Shown: positions 37,769 through 46,879, numbered from the stretch's first letter. The stretch: 64,000 nucleotides of DNA from Desulfosudis oleivorans (GCA_020723305.1 DYJC01000004.1:62001-126000), one strand, 5' to 3'. The notes: generated from the sequence alone by a model not told the origin. A program made the numbers and translations.

Positions 37769-38380
37769 TCAACTATGCACGGATTGCTGTTCATAATATT
37801 TATCCTCATACCAGCTCAGTGGATTATTCACAATATAGTCAGATATTTTAAAGTATGATCTTTCATCCCGGATAATATGTTCAAAATAATTTCGTTGCCA
37901 TAATTTTTTGTTAAACCGAGGCCATCCATAATTTGCAACCCCATCAGCATATTGTTTTGTTGTCAATGTTTTAAATCGATGAACAATATCAGGCAATGAC
38001 CTCGTAGGGGCAACCCCCTGTGGTTGCCCTTCTTCACGTGGTTGCCGCGTATTATTGTCAACATGTGGAAAAGGGCAGGCACAGGGGCCTGCCCTTACGG
38101 GATCGTTATTTGACAGAATTTGAATGATACCATGAATATGGTTGGGCATGACAATTAGTTCATGAACATCAAATCCTTGATAATACGCTGGTATGTCATC
38201 CCACGCTTTTTTTACTATGTTGCCGGCAGGATTTAATGTTATTGCATCGTTTTGGATTTCACCAAACAAGCATAAACGATTTTGGATACAAATAGTAATA
38301 AAATATAATCCTGCGCAGGAGTAATCATAATTTTTTAGCCGGATTGAACGTCGGTGATGCATATCAGGTATGTATTGCAT
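37769..38380 (-). CDS. REP-associated tyrosine transposase (RAYT, IS200-like)
   Basis: This Y1-transposase-fold protein of about 203 residues shows the RAYT text RRSIRLKNYDYS, YFITICIQ, and HELIVMPNHIHGII carrying the HUH-like His-x-His. The C-terminal LWQRNYFEHIIRDERSY holds the nucleophile tyrosine. RAYTs move or maintain REP palindromes in the host genome. The start at 38380 has AGGA five bases upstream. Remarkably, residues about 95-130 are encoded by two REP palindromes (38071-38096 and 37988-38050) with the frame kept open, so the variable loop of the protein is itself REP-derived. Matching REPs are found elsewhere in the window. Confidence 0.85.
   Translation of the reverse strand: MQYIPDMHHRRSIRLKNYDYSCAGLYFITICIQNRLCLFGEIQNDAITLNPAGNIVKKAWDDIPAYYQGFDVHELIVMPNHIHGIIQILSNNDPVRAGPCACPFPHVDNNTRQPREEGQPQGVAPTRSLPDIVHRFKTLTTKQYADGVANYGWPRFNKKLWQRNYFEHIIRDERSYFKISDYIVNNPLSWYEDKYYEQQSVHS
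37988..38050. repeat. REP-like 63-base repeat, copy B, inside the transposase gene
   Basis: The partner of 36997-37059 (one mismatch, A at 38036). Hairpin GGGCAACC (38008-38015) / GGTTGCCC (38022-38029). Confidence 0.8.
38071..38096. repeat. REP-like hairpin of a second type, inside the transposase gene
   Basis: Perfect ten-base arms AAGGGCAGGC and GCCTGCCCTT with a six-base loop, translated in frame as part of the transposase. Confidence 0.75.
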
Positions 38381-38853
38381 TTTTTCCTGATGCGGGTTCC
38401 TTGTCAAAGCGATGATTCCGGGCAACCCCGGCATTAACTCCTGATAGTACCATATTATTCTGCTCTAACCATTCATTCACAGGTACCTTTTTCCCTGATA
38501 ATCAATATCAAAAAAAATTCCAGCCACTTTTCTCTGTTTCAATTCTAACCTTGAAGTTTTTGTTACCATGAAAATAAAATATCGCCTGCAATCTCTTGTC
38601 ACTCCCGGTCATCATTTCATTTTGAGCTATCAATGTCAAGCAAATTAGATATGTTATCACGATAGAGTATCGGTCTGGATAATTCACAATTCATCGTAGC
38701 GTTTGCGAAATTCTGGTCTGGATTGAATATTTACACCCCCCCTGGCCCTCCTCAAAATGGGAGTATAAAGAAATTCGTGTAATGAGTTCATGAGAAGAAT
38801 TTGTAAAAAAAACTCAGGAAATAATATAGGATGAACTGAAAAAACGCCGCGCC
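38381..38853. other. Non-coding spacer
   Basis: No coding frame was seen. It carries a C-rich/G-rich dispersed-repeat-like stretch near 38727-38767 (CCCCCCCTGG ... CCTCAAAATGGGAG), similar in style to the hairpin at 46777. Confidence 0.4.
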
Positions 38854-39264
38854 TCAATCCACAGCGCCAATATCAGGCATCTCATCTTTGCCGATATTCA
38901 GAAATGATGCGCACTCTTCCTTTTCTGTAGAAATCAGAAGGGAGATGTTGTTGAATTCAGAGGTTACCTTTTGAACCATGGATAAGGAATCGATGAATTC
39001 CGGACCTACCAGAACCGCAATCCGGACAGGGACATCTTTGGGTTTCATTGAAAAATAAACCCTCATGGATTCCATATATGCGTTCATATTGAGATAATTT
39101 TTTTCAAGTAAAGACAGATTCACAAAGCTGTTGTAAGAGGAGTACTTACCGTCTTTTTCAAAATAGATTTTGGTCAATATGCTTGAGGCATATGCAAAGT
39201 CCAACTCTGCCGGGCAATTGATGATCAGCAATCGTTTGTCTTCTATGACCTGAAACTTGTACAT
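38854..39264 (-). CDS. STAS/SpoIIAA-like small protein
   Basis: This 136-residue cytoplasmic protein has an alternating strand/helix pattern (VIEDKRLLIINCPAELDF, FVNLSLLEKN, VRIAVLVGPEF, ISLLISTEKEECASFLNI). It resembles the SpoIIAA-like/STAS-related proteins with a conserved strand-helix core. No serine or other active site could be assigned. It stands alone and divergent from the methyltransferase gene. Function unknown. Confidence 0.55.
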   Translation of the reverse strand: MYKFQVIEDKRLLIINCPAELDFAYASSILTKIYFEKDGKYSSYNSFVNLSLLEKNYLNMNAYMESMRVYFSMKPKDVPVRIAVLVGPEFIDSLSMVQKVTSEFNNISLLISTEKEECASFLNIGKDEMPDIGAVD

Positions 39265-39486
39265 ACCGGATCTTTCACCTCAAACCTTTATTGACATAAT
39301 TCTTTTTATCGATTGTCCATTCCATATATTAGCCGGAAAGGATCGTCAATCATTTATTCATTGTCCGGAAACAGATAATTGAAGGCTGTCGGATGAATAG
39401 GCAATCGAACATCCTTGCAATCCGGTTCATTTTTGATTATCAGAAAGATACTGGTTTGTTCATATTACTTTAAAAAGACTCTCTGC

Positions 39487-40431
39487 ATGAAAAAATGGTT
39501 ACAGAATAAACTCTCCTGCCCGGAATGCCTCTATACGGAATCCCGGCTGGAACTGGAAATACAAACAGAACAGTCAGATGACGTGATCGAAGGGCAACTG
39601 ACATGCGCCACCTGCGGAAGAAGTTATCCCATTCAAAGAGGCATTGCCATCCTGTTGCCCGAAAAATCATTGCCCATCCTGACGGAAAGCAGGGGCTACA
39701 ATTCAAGGGGAATGCTTTCCTCCTATCTGTGGAGTCATTATAGCGATCTGCTCCATGATCCCGATGCCACAGATGCCTACAAGGTATGGTCTTCCTGTTT
39801 CCGGAATACGGATGGCGGTTGTGCACTGGATATCGGCTGCTCCGTGGGCAGACTATCCTTTGAAATGACCAGGACGCACAAGCAAGTGATTGGAATGGAC
39901 ACCTCCATCTCCTTTATCCGGAAAGCCAGGGAGTTGATGAACCGCAAACATCTTGAATTTGATATGATCATCGAAGGAATGATGACAAAAAAGCAGTCCT
40001 GCGTTTTTGACAATGGCTGGAATTACCGGAATCTGGATTTTATTGTGGCCGATGCACTGGCCCTTCCTTTTCCCCAAAATACCTTTTCAACCGTTGCATC
40101 CGTGAATATACTGGAAAAGGTTCCCGACCCCATGCTGCATCTGTTGGGTGTCAACCGGGTTCTGAATGATCGAAATGCGATGTTTCTCTTTTCCGATCCC
40201 TTTTCCTGGGACGAAGCTTTTATAGACCCGGAACGCTGGCTGAGCGGAAAAACAGAAGGCAGATATGCCTGCCGAGGCACGGAAACCATGATCCGGATTT
40301 TTTCAGGAGAAGACGGAATATTTGATCCACCCCTGAACGTAATTACAAAGCAGGATGTTTCCTGGAAAATACGGAAAACCGAAAACCTGTGGGAACATAT
40401 CCACTCACAGATGTTGATCGGCAAGAGGTAG
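39487..40431 (+). CDS. SAM-dependent methyltransferase with N-terminal Zn-ribbon
   Basis: This protein of about 314 residues has an N-terminal Trm112-like zinc ribbon (CPEC near 11-14, CATC near 42-45, then GRSYPIQRGIAILLP). A class I methyltransferase domain follows with motif I ALDIGCSVGRLSF (about 115-127) and the acidic motif II VIGMDTS. The later LDFIVADALALPF and the VNRVLN motif fit the Methyltransf_11 type. The ATG at 39487 is preferred because the longer frame starts with TTG. The stop is seven bases before the molybdopterin oxidoreductase, implying cotranscription. The substrate is unknown. Confidence 0.85.
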   Translation: MKKWLQNKLSCPECLYTESRLELEIQTEQSDDVIEGQLTCATCGRSYPIQRGIAILLPEKSLPILTESRGYNSRGMLSSYLWSHYSDLLHDPDATDAYKVWSSCFRNTDGGCALDIGCSVGRLSFEMTRTHKQVIGMDTSISFIRKARELMNRKHLEFDMIIEGMMTKKQSCVFDNGWNYRNLDFIVADALALPFPQNTFSTVASVNILEKVPDPMLHLLGVNRVLNDRNAMFLFSDPFSWDEAFIDPERWLSGKTEGRYACRGTETMIRIFSGEDGIFDPPLNVITKQDVSWKIRKTENLWEHIHSQMLIGKR

Positions 40432-40438
40432 CATTCCC

Positions 40439-42649
40439 ATGACGAACAAAAAATTTGGAATATGCGGATTGTGCTTTCACAGCCCTGGCTGCGGCGTCAT
40501 TATTTCCTTTGATGAGCAAAACAGGATCGACCGTCTGGAACCGGACCCGGACGCACCGGCTGGAAAAATTTTATGTCCCATTGCCGGAAGTGCAAAGGAT
40601 ATTGTTTATGGGGATCAAAGGCTTACCCGTCCCTTAAAAAGAGTCGGCCCCAAGGGAACCCATGCGTTTGAGCCCGTTTCCTGGGATGAGGCCTATGATA
40701 TCATTGTCCGGAAGCTCAATGAATTTAAAGACAAACACGGCCCTGAAACCGTCGGGATTTACACCGGCACCGGCACATATGAAAGATCCTTTAAAGATAT
40801 TTTTCAGCTAAAAGGCTCGGAAATCTATCTGGCATCCAATGTTCTTTTCCCGTTCGGTTCACCCAATGCCTTTGGTGTCGGCGCCCCATGCTACACCGCC
40901 ATCGGTGTTCTATCGCCAAAACTGACCATGGGATGCCTGCATATGGATATGTTTTCCGATATAGACAATTCCGATCTGATTCTGGTCTGGGGAACCGATC
41001 CCTCTACTTCTACGCCTCCGGAAATGTTTCAGCGGCTGAAGACTGCCGCAGAAGAAGGTGCCGAGATCATTGTGATCGATCCCCGGAAAACCAGGGTGGC
41101 GGATCTGGAAGGCAGCCAGTGGATCACCATCCGGCCTGGTTCTGACGGAGCCTTGGCCTTGGGATTATCCCATATTCTGATCCGGGATCACCGGTATGAC
41201 AAAAATTTTATCGAGAACTGGACTCTTGGCTTTAATGAGTTTGCAGATTATGTAAAAACCTTTACACCTGAATATGTATCCTCTGTCACAACCATACCGG
41301 AAAAAACGATCGAATATCTGGCAGAGAACATTGCAGAGGCGGATGGCGCAAGCTATGTGATGTACACCGGCCTGGAATATACCAAAAGCGGCGTCCAGAA
41401 TATCCGGGCGGTAATGGTGCTCTGGGCGCTGGCCGGACAACTGGATGTGGAAGGAGGCCGGTGCTTCCTGAGAAGGGAAAACCGTTTCCCGCTGCCAACA
41501 AACAGGCAGATTGAAACACCCGGGTTTGAAAAGTCCATTGGCAAGGGTAAATTCCCGGTGTACGCTCATTTCTGCGGAGGAGAACCCCATGCCGGCCTTC
41601 TTCCAAAATCGATCATCGACGGAGATCCATACAGAATCAGGGCGATGATCATCCAGGGCGCATCGATCATAACCTCCTGGCCGGATTCTCAGGTGTGGGA
41701 AAGAGCCTTGGAAACCCTGGAGTTTCTGGTATGCATTGACTTGCAACTCACAAGGGATGCAGCGTATGCGGATCTTATCCTGCCGGCCACAACCGCGTTT
41801 GAACAGGAATCCTACTGCTACTACGGAAACTGCCTGCGGCTGCGGGAGAAAATGATCGAACCAGTGGGTGAATCAAAACCAAACCGTCAAATCCTGACGG
41901 AACTGGCAGACCGGCTCGGATACGGCCATCTGTATCCGCAGACCCGGGAAGAACTTCTGAACTATATCCTGAGCGAATCCGGCTTTACCATTGACGATCT
42001 GCAGAATGCCCATAAATATGTACTCCGAAAAGATACAGCGCCCATGGAATACCGGAAATGGGAAAAAGGACTTCTCCGTCTGGATGGAAAGCCCGGCTTT
42101 GAAACTCCTTCCGGTAAATTTGAGATCCGATCCACCGTTCTGGAGCAATACGGATACAGCGGTATTCCCCGATATGAAGAATCGGATGAAACCGCCATCA
42201 GCAATCCGGAATTGTTTGAAAAATTTCCCCTGGTTCTTGGAACCGGACCGTTTAAGCCGGACATGAAGTCCTGTCTGCGGGCCATTCCTGCTTTTATCAA
42301 ACGATACCCGTATCCTGCCGTTGAAATGAATCCGGCAGATGCGGAGGAGCGAGGCATTCACACAGGAGATGTGGTCAATATTAAAACCATCCGAGGCTCC
42401 GTGAAAATGAGGGCTTTTGTTACGGACAACATCATGAAAGGATTCGTATATGCGCCGGTCGGCGGCGGCGGCCCATTAGGAACGGATGAATGGAAAGAGG
42501 CCAATGTGAACATCATCACCGATCTTGCGCAGTTTGATGAGATATCCGGTTTTCCAGTCTACAAAACCTTGCTGTGCCAGATCAAAAAAAAGAGACGCAA
42601 ACGCCAGGGTATTGCTGTCCAGGATCCGACCCTGGGATGTGTAGGGTAG
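40439..42649 (+). CDS. Molybdopterin-dependent oxidoreductase with [4Fe-4S] cluster
   Basis: This 736-residue member of the COG0243 family has an N-terminal iron-sulfur motif with C9, C12, C18 and C46. Molybdopterin-binding domains follow (LVWGTDPSTSTPPEMFQRL near 182-200, VIDPRKTRVADLEG near 213-226) and a C-terminal dinucleotide-binding domain (about 600-730). A GAPCYTA cysteine near 150 lies where the metal ligand cysteine is expected. No Tat signal is present, so the enzyme is probably cytoplasmic. Such enzymes act on varied substrates, including thiols, aldehydes and acetylene. It lies between the methyltransferase and an acyl-CoA dehydrogenase in one cluster, so a role in acyl-CoA or sulfur-carbon metabolism is likely but unproven. 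Confidence 0.92.
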   Translation: MTNKKFGICGLCFHSPGCGVIISFDEQNRIDRLEPDPDAPAGKILCPIAGSAKDIVYGDQRLTRPLKRVGPKGTHAFEPVSWDEAYDIIVRKLNEFKDKHGPETVGIYTGTGTYERSFKDIFQLKGSEIYLASNVLFPFGSPNAFGVGAPCYTAIGVLSPKLTMGCLHMDMFSDIDNSDLILVWGTDPSTSTPPEMFQRLKTAAEEGAEIIVIDPRKTRVADLEGSQWITIRPGSDGALALGLSHILIRDHRYDKNFIENWTLGFNEFADYVKTFTPEYVSSVTTIPEKTIEYLAENIAEADGASYVMYTGLEYTKSGVQNIRAVMVLWALAGQLDVEGGRCFLRRENRFPLPTNRQIETPGFEKSIGKGKFPVYAHFCGGEPHAGLLPKSIIDGDPYRIRAMIIQGASIITSWPDSQVWERALETLEFLVCIDLQLTRDAAYADLILPATTAFEQESYCYYGNCLRLREKMIEPVGESKPNRQILTELADRLGYGHLYPQTREELLNYILSESGFTIDDLQNAHKYVLRKDTAPMEYRKWEKGLLRLDGKPGFETPSGKFEIRSTVLEQYGYSGIPRYEESDETAISNPELFEKFPLVLGTGPFKPDMKSCLRAIPAFIKRYPYPAVEMNPADAEERGIHTGDVVNIKTIRGSVKMRAFVTDNIMKGFVYAPVGGGGPLGTDEWKEANVNIITDLAQFDEISGFPVYKTLLCQIKKKRRKRQGIAVQDPTLGCVG

Positions 42650-42739
42650 CTGTTTTCTTTTACTTCTCAAAATTATCATTGTATTTCCGATTCCGGTTTT
42701 TTATAGTCATTCAAAACCAATCATAAACAAGGGGGGAAA

Positions 42740-44545
42740 ATGGCCGACAAATTTATCAGCATGCGAAACCTGAAATTCCTGCTGTATGATGTTTTTACGG
42801 TTGAAGAGCTTACCCGAGCGCCCTATTTCAATCAGCACAACCGGAAATCATGTGATTTGATTCTGGACGCAGCCCTGAAACTGGGCACCAAACTTCTCCG
42901 CCCTGTTTTTGAAGAGATGGATCGAATTCCCCCTGAGCTGAAAGACGGAACCGTAAAGGTTCACCCGAAAGTAGGAACCATTTTAAAGGAATTTGGAGAA
43001 AACGGCTGGATTTCCGCAAGCTTTCCCTATGAAAATGGCGGTGACCAGCTTCCTATGATTGTTTATAATGCATGCAATATGATTTTTGCTGCTGCCAATT
43101 ACTCCGGTAGTATATATGCGGGTCTAAGCGCCGGTTCTGTGAACCTGATTCTGAGTTTCGGAAACCAGTATCTGAAATCCACCTTTACGGTAAAAATGAT
43201 CAGCGGTCAATGGCAGGGAACCATGGCCCTTACCGAACCCCATGCAGGCAGCTCCCTTGCCGACATCACCACAACCGCTTTTCCCACAGAAGCCGGCCAT
43301 TACAGCCTCGAGGGGCAGAAGATCTTTATCTCGGCAGGAGATCATAATGGTGCTGAAAATGTGGTTCATCTGGCTCTGGCCAAAATTGAAGGCGCTCCCA
43401 AAGGCTCCAAAGGGATCTCCCTGTTTGTGGTTCCCAAAAAAAGAATTAATGCCAATGGCAGCCTCGAACCCAACGATGTGGTGGTTACCCAGATATTCCA
43501 CAAGCTGGGATACCGGGGCGCTCCGATAACGGAACTCAGTTTTGGAGATAAAAAGGACTGCCATGCCTATCTGGTAGGAGAACCCCACAAAGGACTTTCC
43601 TATATGTTCCAGATGATGAACGAAGCCAGGATCGGTGTTGGACTGGGTGCTGCATCCATTGCTTCTGCTGCCTACTATGCTGCCCTGGACTATACTCAGA
43701 ACCGGCTTCAGGGAAGAAAGCTCGACAATAAGGACCCGCAGACTCCTCAGATTCCCATTATAGAGCACCCGGATGTCAAACGCATGCTCCTGTTCCAGCG
43801 GTCTGTTGTTGAAGGGGCCATCTCCCTTCTCCTTCAATGCAGCCTTTATGAAGACATCCAGAAAATTTCCAATGAGAAGGACAGAGAGAAATATCATCTC
43901 CTCCTGGATCTGCTGACCCCGGTAGCCAAGACATTTCCATCTGAAATGGGAATTCTTTCCACAAGCATGGCCATTCAATGCTTTGGAGGATATGGTTATT
44001 GCGAGGATTTCCCGGTAGAGCAGCACTTTAGGGACATGCGAATCCATCCGATCCATGAAGGGACCACCGGCATCCAGGCCATGGACCTTCTGGGACGGAA
44101 AGTCATCATGAAAAACGGAAAAGCCTTCTTTCTTTTTCTAGAAGAGATCCGGAACCTGATCAAGCAGGCCAGTCTCTTTCCAGCTCTCCAGCCATTGTGT
44201 GACCGCCTGGAAAATGCACTTAAAACCCTTGAACAGGTTACCGGTCATCTGACAGCCCTTGCCATGGAAAAAGGAGCGGAGATCTTTCTGGCCGATGCAG
44301 CCCTGTACTTAGAGATGTTCGGCATCATCACCATCTCCTGGCAATGGCTTTTGCAGGCCCTGGCAATCCAAAAAATCAACCGGGAAAATGCATCCAGGGC
44401 AGAATCCCGGTTTATGGAGGGAAAGCTCCTCACCTGCCGCTACTATTTTGCCTATGAGCTGCCCAAAATAGAAGCCCTGGCCAAAAGGCTCATGGATAAT
44501 GATCCTATGACCGTATCCTTGGACAGCATGTTTTTTGAGGATTGA
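42740..44545 (+). CDS. Acyl-CoA dehydrogenase, DmdC-like
   Basis: This 601-residue flavoprotein matches the longer acyl-CoA dehydrogenase subfamily that includes 3-methylmercaptopropionyl-CoA dehydrogenase (DmdC). It has MALTEPHAGSSLADI (about 160-174) at the flavin site, an internal GGYGYCEDFPVEQHFRDMRI, HEGTTGIQAMDLLGRK with the likely catalytic glutamate near 441, and an extra C-terminal helical domain of about 130 residues. A GGGGGG ribosome site lies six bases before the ATG. It follows the molybdenum enzyme with a 90-base gap. It would oxidise an acyl-CoA to the enoyl-CoA with electron-transfer flavoprotein; the acyl chain is unknown. Confidence 0.92.
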   Translation: MADKFISMRNLKFLLYDVFTVEELTRAPYFNQHNRKSCDLILDAALKLGTKLLRPVFEEMDRIPPELKDGTVKVHPKVGTILKEFGENGWISASFPYENGGDQLPMIVYNACNMIFAAANYSGSIYAGLSAGSVNLILSFGNQYLKSTFTVKMISGQWQGTMALTEPHAGSSLADITTTAFPTEAGHYSLEGQKIFISAGDHNGAENVVHLALAKIEGAPKGSKGISLFVVPKKRINANGSLEPNDVVVTQIFHKLGYRGAPITELSFGDKKDCHAYLVGEPHKGLSYMFQMMNEARIGVGLGAASIASAAYYAALDYTQNRLQGRKLDNKDPQTPQIPIIEHPDVKRMLLFQRSVVEGAISLLLQCSLYEDIQKISNEKDREKYHLLLDLLTPVAKTFPSEMGILSTSMAIQCFGGYGYCEDFPVEQHFRDMRIHPIHEGTTGIQAMDLLGRKVIMKNGKAFFLFLEEIRNLIKQASLFPALQPLCDRLENALKTLEQVTGHLTALAMEKGAEIFLADAALYLEMFGIITISWQWLLQALAIQKINRENASRAESRFMEGKLLTCRYYFAYELPKIEALAKRLMDNDPMTVSLDSMFFED

Positions 44546-44691
44546 TGCGTGGTTTTCACTTTTTCATTTGATAACAGGTATTATAATGCAATGAATAAGA
44601 GCAACGTAATTACGGAATGGCACGTACCCAATAGAGCCATACACTACAAAATTTCAACATAATAACCCTGATTGTATTTTTAAATTAAATG

Positions 44692-45885
44692 CTAATAATA
44701 TTCATAGATTGTATATTCTGTTATTTTACTGCTTGCGTCATATCCTGAAAGCTTAATCACGTTCCCGGCAGCATCATATTCATTAGTGATATAACCTTGA
44801 AGCCCATCAACTTCATTATAAGATGAGTATTTAATCTGATTTCTATCAGAGTCATATTCATAAGTGTAATAATGTTGAAGCCCAAATCCTTCATGATAGT
44901 ATGAGACTTTAATCAAATTTCCATCAGAGTCATATTCATAAGTGTCATAATACAAAAGCTCAATAATAGCTGCATAATTTTGTGAGTATTTAATCTGAAT
45001 GACACTTGAGAGAAAAACTTGACCAGGAATACCATATTCCGATAGTTTAATCTGATTCCCATTAGAGTCATATTCATAAGTGATATTACGAAAAAGCTCA
45101 TTAGCTGCATTATATCGTGAGAATTTAATCAAATTTCCATCAGAGTCATATTCATTAGTACAAGAATACTGATGCTCATTAGCTGCATTATATCGTGAGA
45201 ATTTAATCAAATTTCCATTAGAGTCATATTCATAAGTTTTATAATATTGTGTACCCACATAAGAATAGTCATCAAAGCAAAGAACTCTACTTCCATCAGA
45301 GTTATATTCAAGGCCAATTTCAAGGCTATCTATTGAGCGTTTAATCAAATTTCCATCAAAGTCATATTCATAAGTGTCAAGATATTGAAGCTCATTTGCC
45401 GCATTATATAGTGAGAATTTAATCAAATTTCCATCAGAGTCATATTCAAAAGTTTTATAATCTTCAAGCTCATTAGCTTCATTATATGCTGAGGATTTAA
45501 TCTTATTTCCATCAGAGTTATATTCATAAGTTTCAGAATATTGATGCTCATTAGCTTCATTATATGCTGAGTAATTAATCTTATTTCCATTAGCATCATA
45601 TTCGTAAATTGCAGTATGTCCCGACTTATTAGCTTCATCATATTGTGAGGATTTAATTAAATTGTCATTATTGAGGTCGTATGATTTTATGTCGTACCTC
45701 AGTAATTCATCGGATGCATTATAGGTTGAACTTTTTACAGTTCTTACGGAAATAGATTGACTATTATCGATTGGTGCAGAGTTATCACTTCCACATCCAA
45801 GAATGCTTAAAAATGCAACGAATAACCATAAAGATTTTGTTGACGAAAAAAAAGACCATAATTTTTTTTTATAACGGTTAAACAT
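44692..45885 (-). CDS. YD-repeat lipoprotein
   Basis: This 397-residue protein has a basic N-terminus, one hydrophobic helix and a lipobox SILGC (near 31), so it is a predicted lipoprotein. After a short Ser/Asn linker the rest is about twelve imperfect repeats of about 23 residues, with consensus TYEYDSDGNLIKFSRYNAAN. This is the YD/RHS repeat pattern that builds extended beta-sheet shells and binds carbohydrate. The DNA repeats are visible at about 69-72-base spacing, and the gene is AT-rich compared with neighbours. Unlike RHS toxins it has no toxin-like C-terminal tip. A cell-surface binding role is inferred. Confidence 0.8.
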   Translation of the reverse strand: MFNRYKKKLWSFFSSTKSLWLFVAFLSILGCGSDNSAPIDNSQSISVRTVKSSTYNASDELLRYDIKSYDLNNDNLIKSSQYDEANKSGHTAIYEYDANGNKINYSAYNEANEHQYSETYEYNSDGNKIKSSAYNEANELEDYKTFEYDSDGNLIKFSLYNAANELQYLDTYEYDFDGNLIKRSIDSLEIGLEYNSDGSRVLCFDDYSYVGTQYYKTYEYDSNGNLIKFSRYNAANEHQYSCTNEYDSDGNLIKFSRYNAANELFRNITYEYDSNGNQIKLSEYGIPGQVFLSSVIQIKYSQNYAAIIELLYYDTYEYDSDGNLIKVSYYHEGFGLQHYYTYEYDSDRNQIKYSSYNEVDGLQGYITNEYDAAGNVIKLSGYDASSKITEYTIYEYY

Positions 45886-46036
45886 AATTCATATATTCCT
45901 TTAACAGTTCTTAATTTCGTATTTTAAACATATAGTATGACACTTTATATTTGCTATTATGGTATTTGTCAAGAAACCAAGTTACGATGATTTCGTACCC
46001 GGTGGTTTTCGGACCGTGCAAATTGTTTTTGCATCT

Positions 46037-46063
46037 GTAGGGGCAATCCCTTGTGGTTGCCCA
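46037..46063. repeat. REP-like palindrome in intergenic spacer
   Basis: GTAGGGGCAATCCC TTGT GGTTGCCC repeats the REP type of 36997, with GGGCAA/TTGCCC arms (46041-46046, 46057-46062). It lies between the YD-repeat gene and the antitoxin gene; the rest of 45886-46213 shows no feature. Confidence 0.6.
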
Positions 46064-46213
46064 TAATCATACATGGCAACGATAAAAAGGAGCAAGGGTC
46101 AACCCAAAAGGGCTTGAAAAGATCAAGGGGCAAGTCTTGAATCATGACAAATGATGTTTTGGCGATTTCAAACAAACCCAATTCAATCATAGCTTTCCAT
46201 TGCTGTCTTTTTT

Positions 46214-46282
46214 TTAACAGCTAAATTGATCCAATCCGTATCTGGAGCAGCCGGGCGGGCATATAATAAAATTTATCTTCAT
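46214..46282 (-). pseudogene. Possible remnant of a ParE-like toxin
   Basis: Eight bases after the antitoxin stop an ATG opens MKINFI, the usual first residues of RelE/ParE toxins paired with this antitoxin family. The frame then loses similarity and ends after 22 codons. This is weak evidence: the toxin is decayed or absent. Confidence 0.2.
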
Positions 46283-46289
46283 TTTCGTT

Positions 46290-46502
46290 CTACCTGTATT
46301 TTTGAAGAACCTTTTCTAAAGATATCGCTTTGATTTTTCCTTGATTATAAGCTTCAATCCTGTCTTCAGCCTCTTTTGCCCATAATTCATCAATTTCCAT
46401 ATCAGGCTGATCAAGACTGGAAATCAACTTGTCGATGAGTTGTGCTTTCTCGGATGGTCTGAGTGCTAATGCCTTTTTAATAATATTATCTGTGGTAATC
46501 AT
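46290..46502 (-). CDS. Addiction-module antitoxin component (PF09720 type)
   Basis: This 70-residue acidic protein has the pattern of the small addiction-module family: ALALRPSEKAQLIDKLISSLDQPDMEID, then a LWAKEAEDRIEAYNQGK segment. These are usually cotranscribed with a RelE/ParE-family toxin that follows within a few bases. Here no intact toxin follows, only a short possible remnant, so this antitoxin appears orphaned. The ATG is preceded by AAGGAG. It probably no longer has a partner in this locus, though it might neutralise a toxin encoded elsewhere. Confidence 0.75.
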   Translation of the reverse strand: MITTDNIIKKALALRPSEKAQLIDKLISSLDQPDMEIDELWAKEAEDRIEAYNQGKIKAISLEKVLQKYR

Positions 46503-46640
46503 TTTTTTCTCCTTAGAGATATCATGTAAGTTGATATTTCATATAATCACAATTTATTATTGCCGACAAGGGCTTATTAAAACTGACAGTTCCAGCATGA
46601 CGGGAAAAGGGATACGGATGTTTGCTTGAATTCCCGGATA

Positions 46641-46751
46641 GAGCGAAATGAATGATTTTATAGCGAAGTCGTTCACTGTCTGAATGGATTAGGGAAGACT
46701 CCCCTTATTCATGAGTTTGAACGACGAAGTCTTAAAATTATTCATGGAGCG
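46641..46751. repeat. Long imperfect inverted repeat
   Basis: Arms 46641-46675 and 46718-46751 are inverted complements at about 23 of 34 positions. Conserved blocks are ATGAAT, ATTTTA and GTCGTTCA, with a loop of about 42 bases. It could be a small mobile-element remnant or a folded RNA. Confidence 0.5.
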
Positions 46752-46776
46752 GTGGCCGTTTGTAAGACATCACACC

Positions 46777-46810
46777 CCCCTTTGATCCCCCCTCGAAAAA
46801 GGGGGGAATT
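46777..46810. repeat. CCCCCC/GGGGGG hairpin, dispersed repeat type
   Basis: CCCCCC (46787-46792), TCGAAAAA loop, GGGGGG (46801-46806). The surrounding text resembles a common genomic dispersed repeat. Confidence 0.55.
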
Positions 46811-46879
46811 GTTTTAGTGGACATAATTCATTTATAAACACTATCTCCTGATCCATTATCCTGAATGCGATTGCGCTGC

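Noticed and set aside
43124-44056. 310-codon frame antisense to the acyl-CoA dehydrogenase
   Set aside because: Shadow of a clear flavoprotein gene.
44780-45700. Regular DNA repeats that might suggest a CRISPR array
   Set aside because: They are coding repeats of about 69-72 bases within the YD-repeat gene, with no constant repeat/unique spacer structure.
45969-46190. 73-codon minus-strand frame near the antitoxin
   Set aside because: It runs through a REP-like palindrome, has no ribosome site and its peptide matches REP-derived text only.
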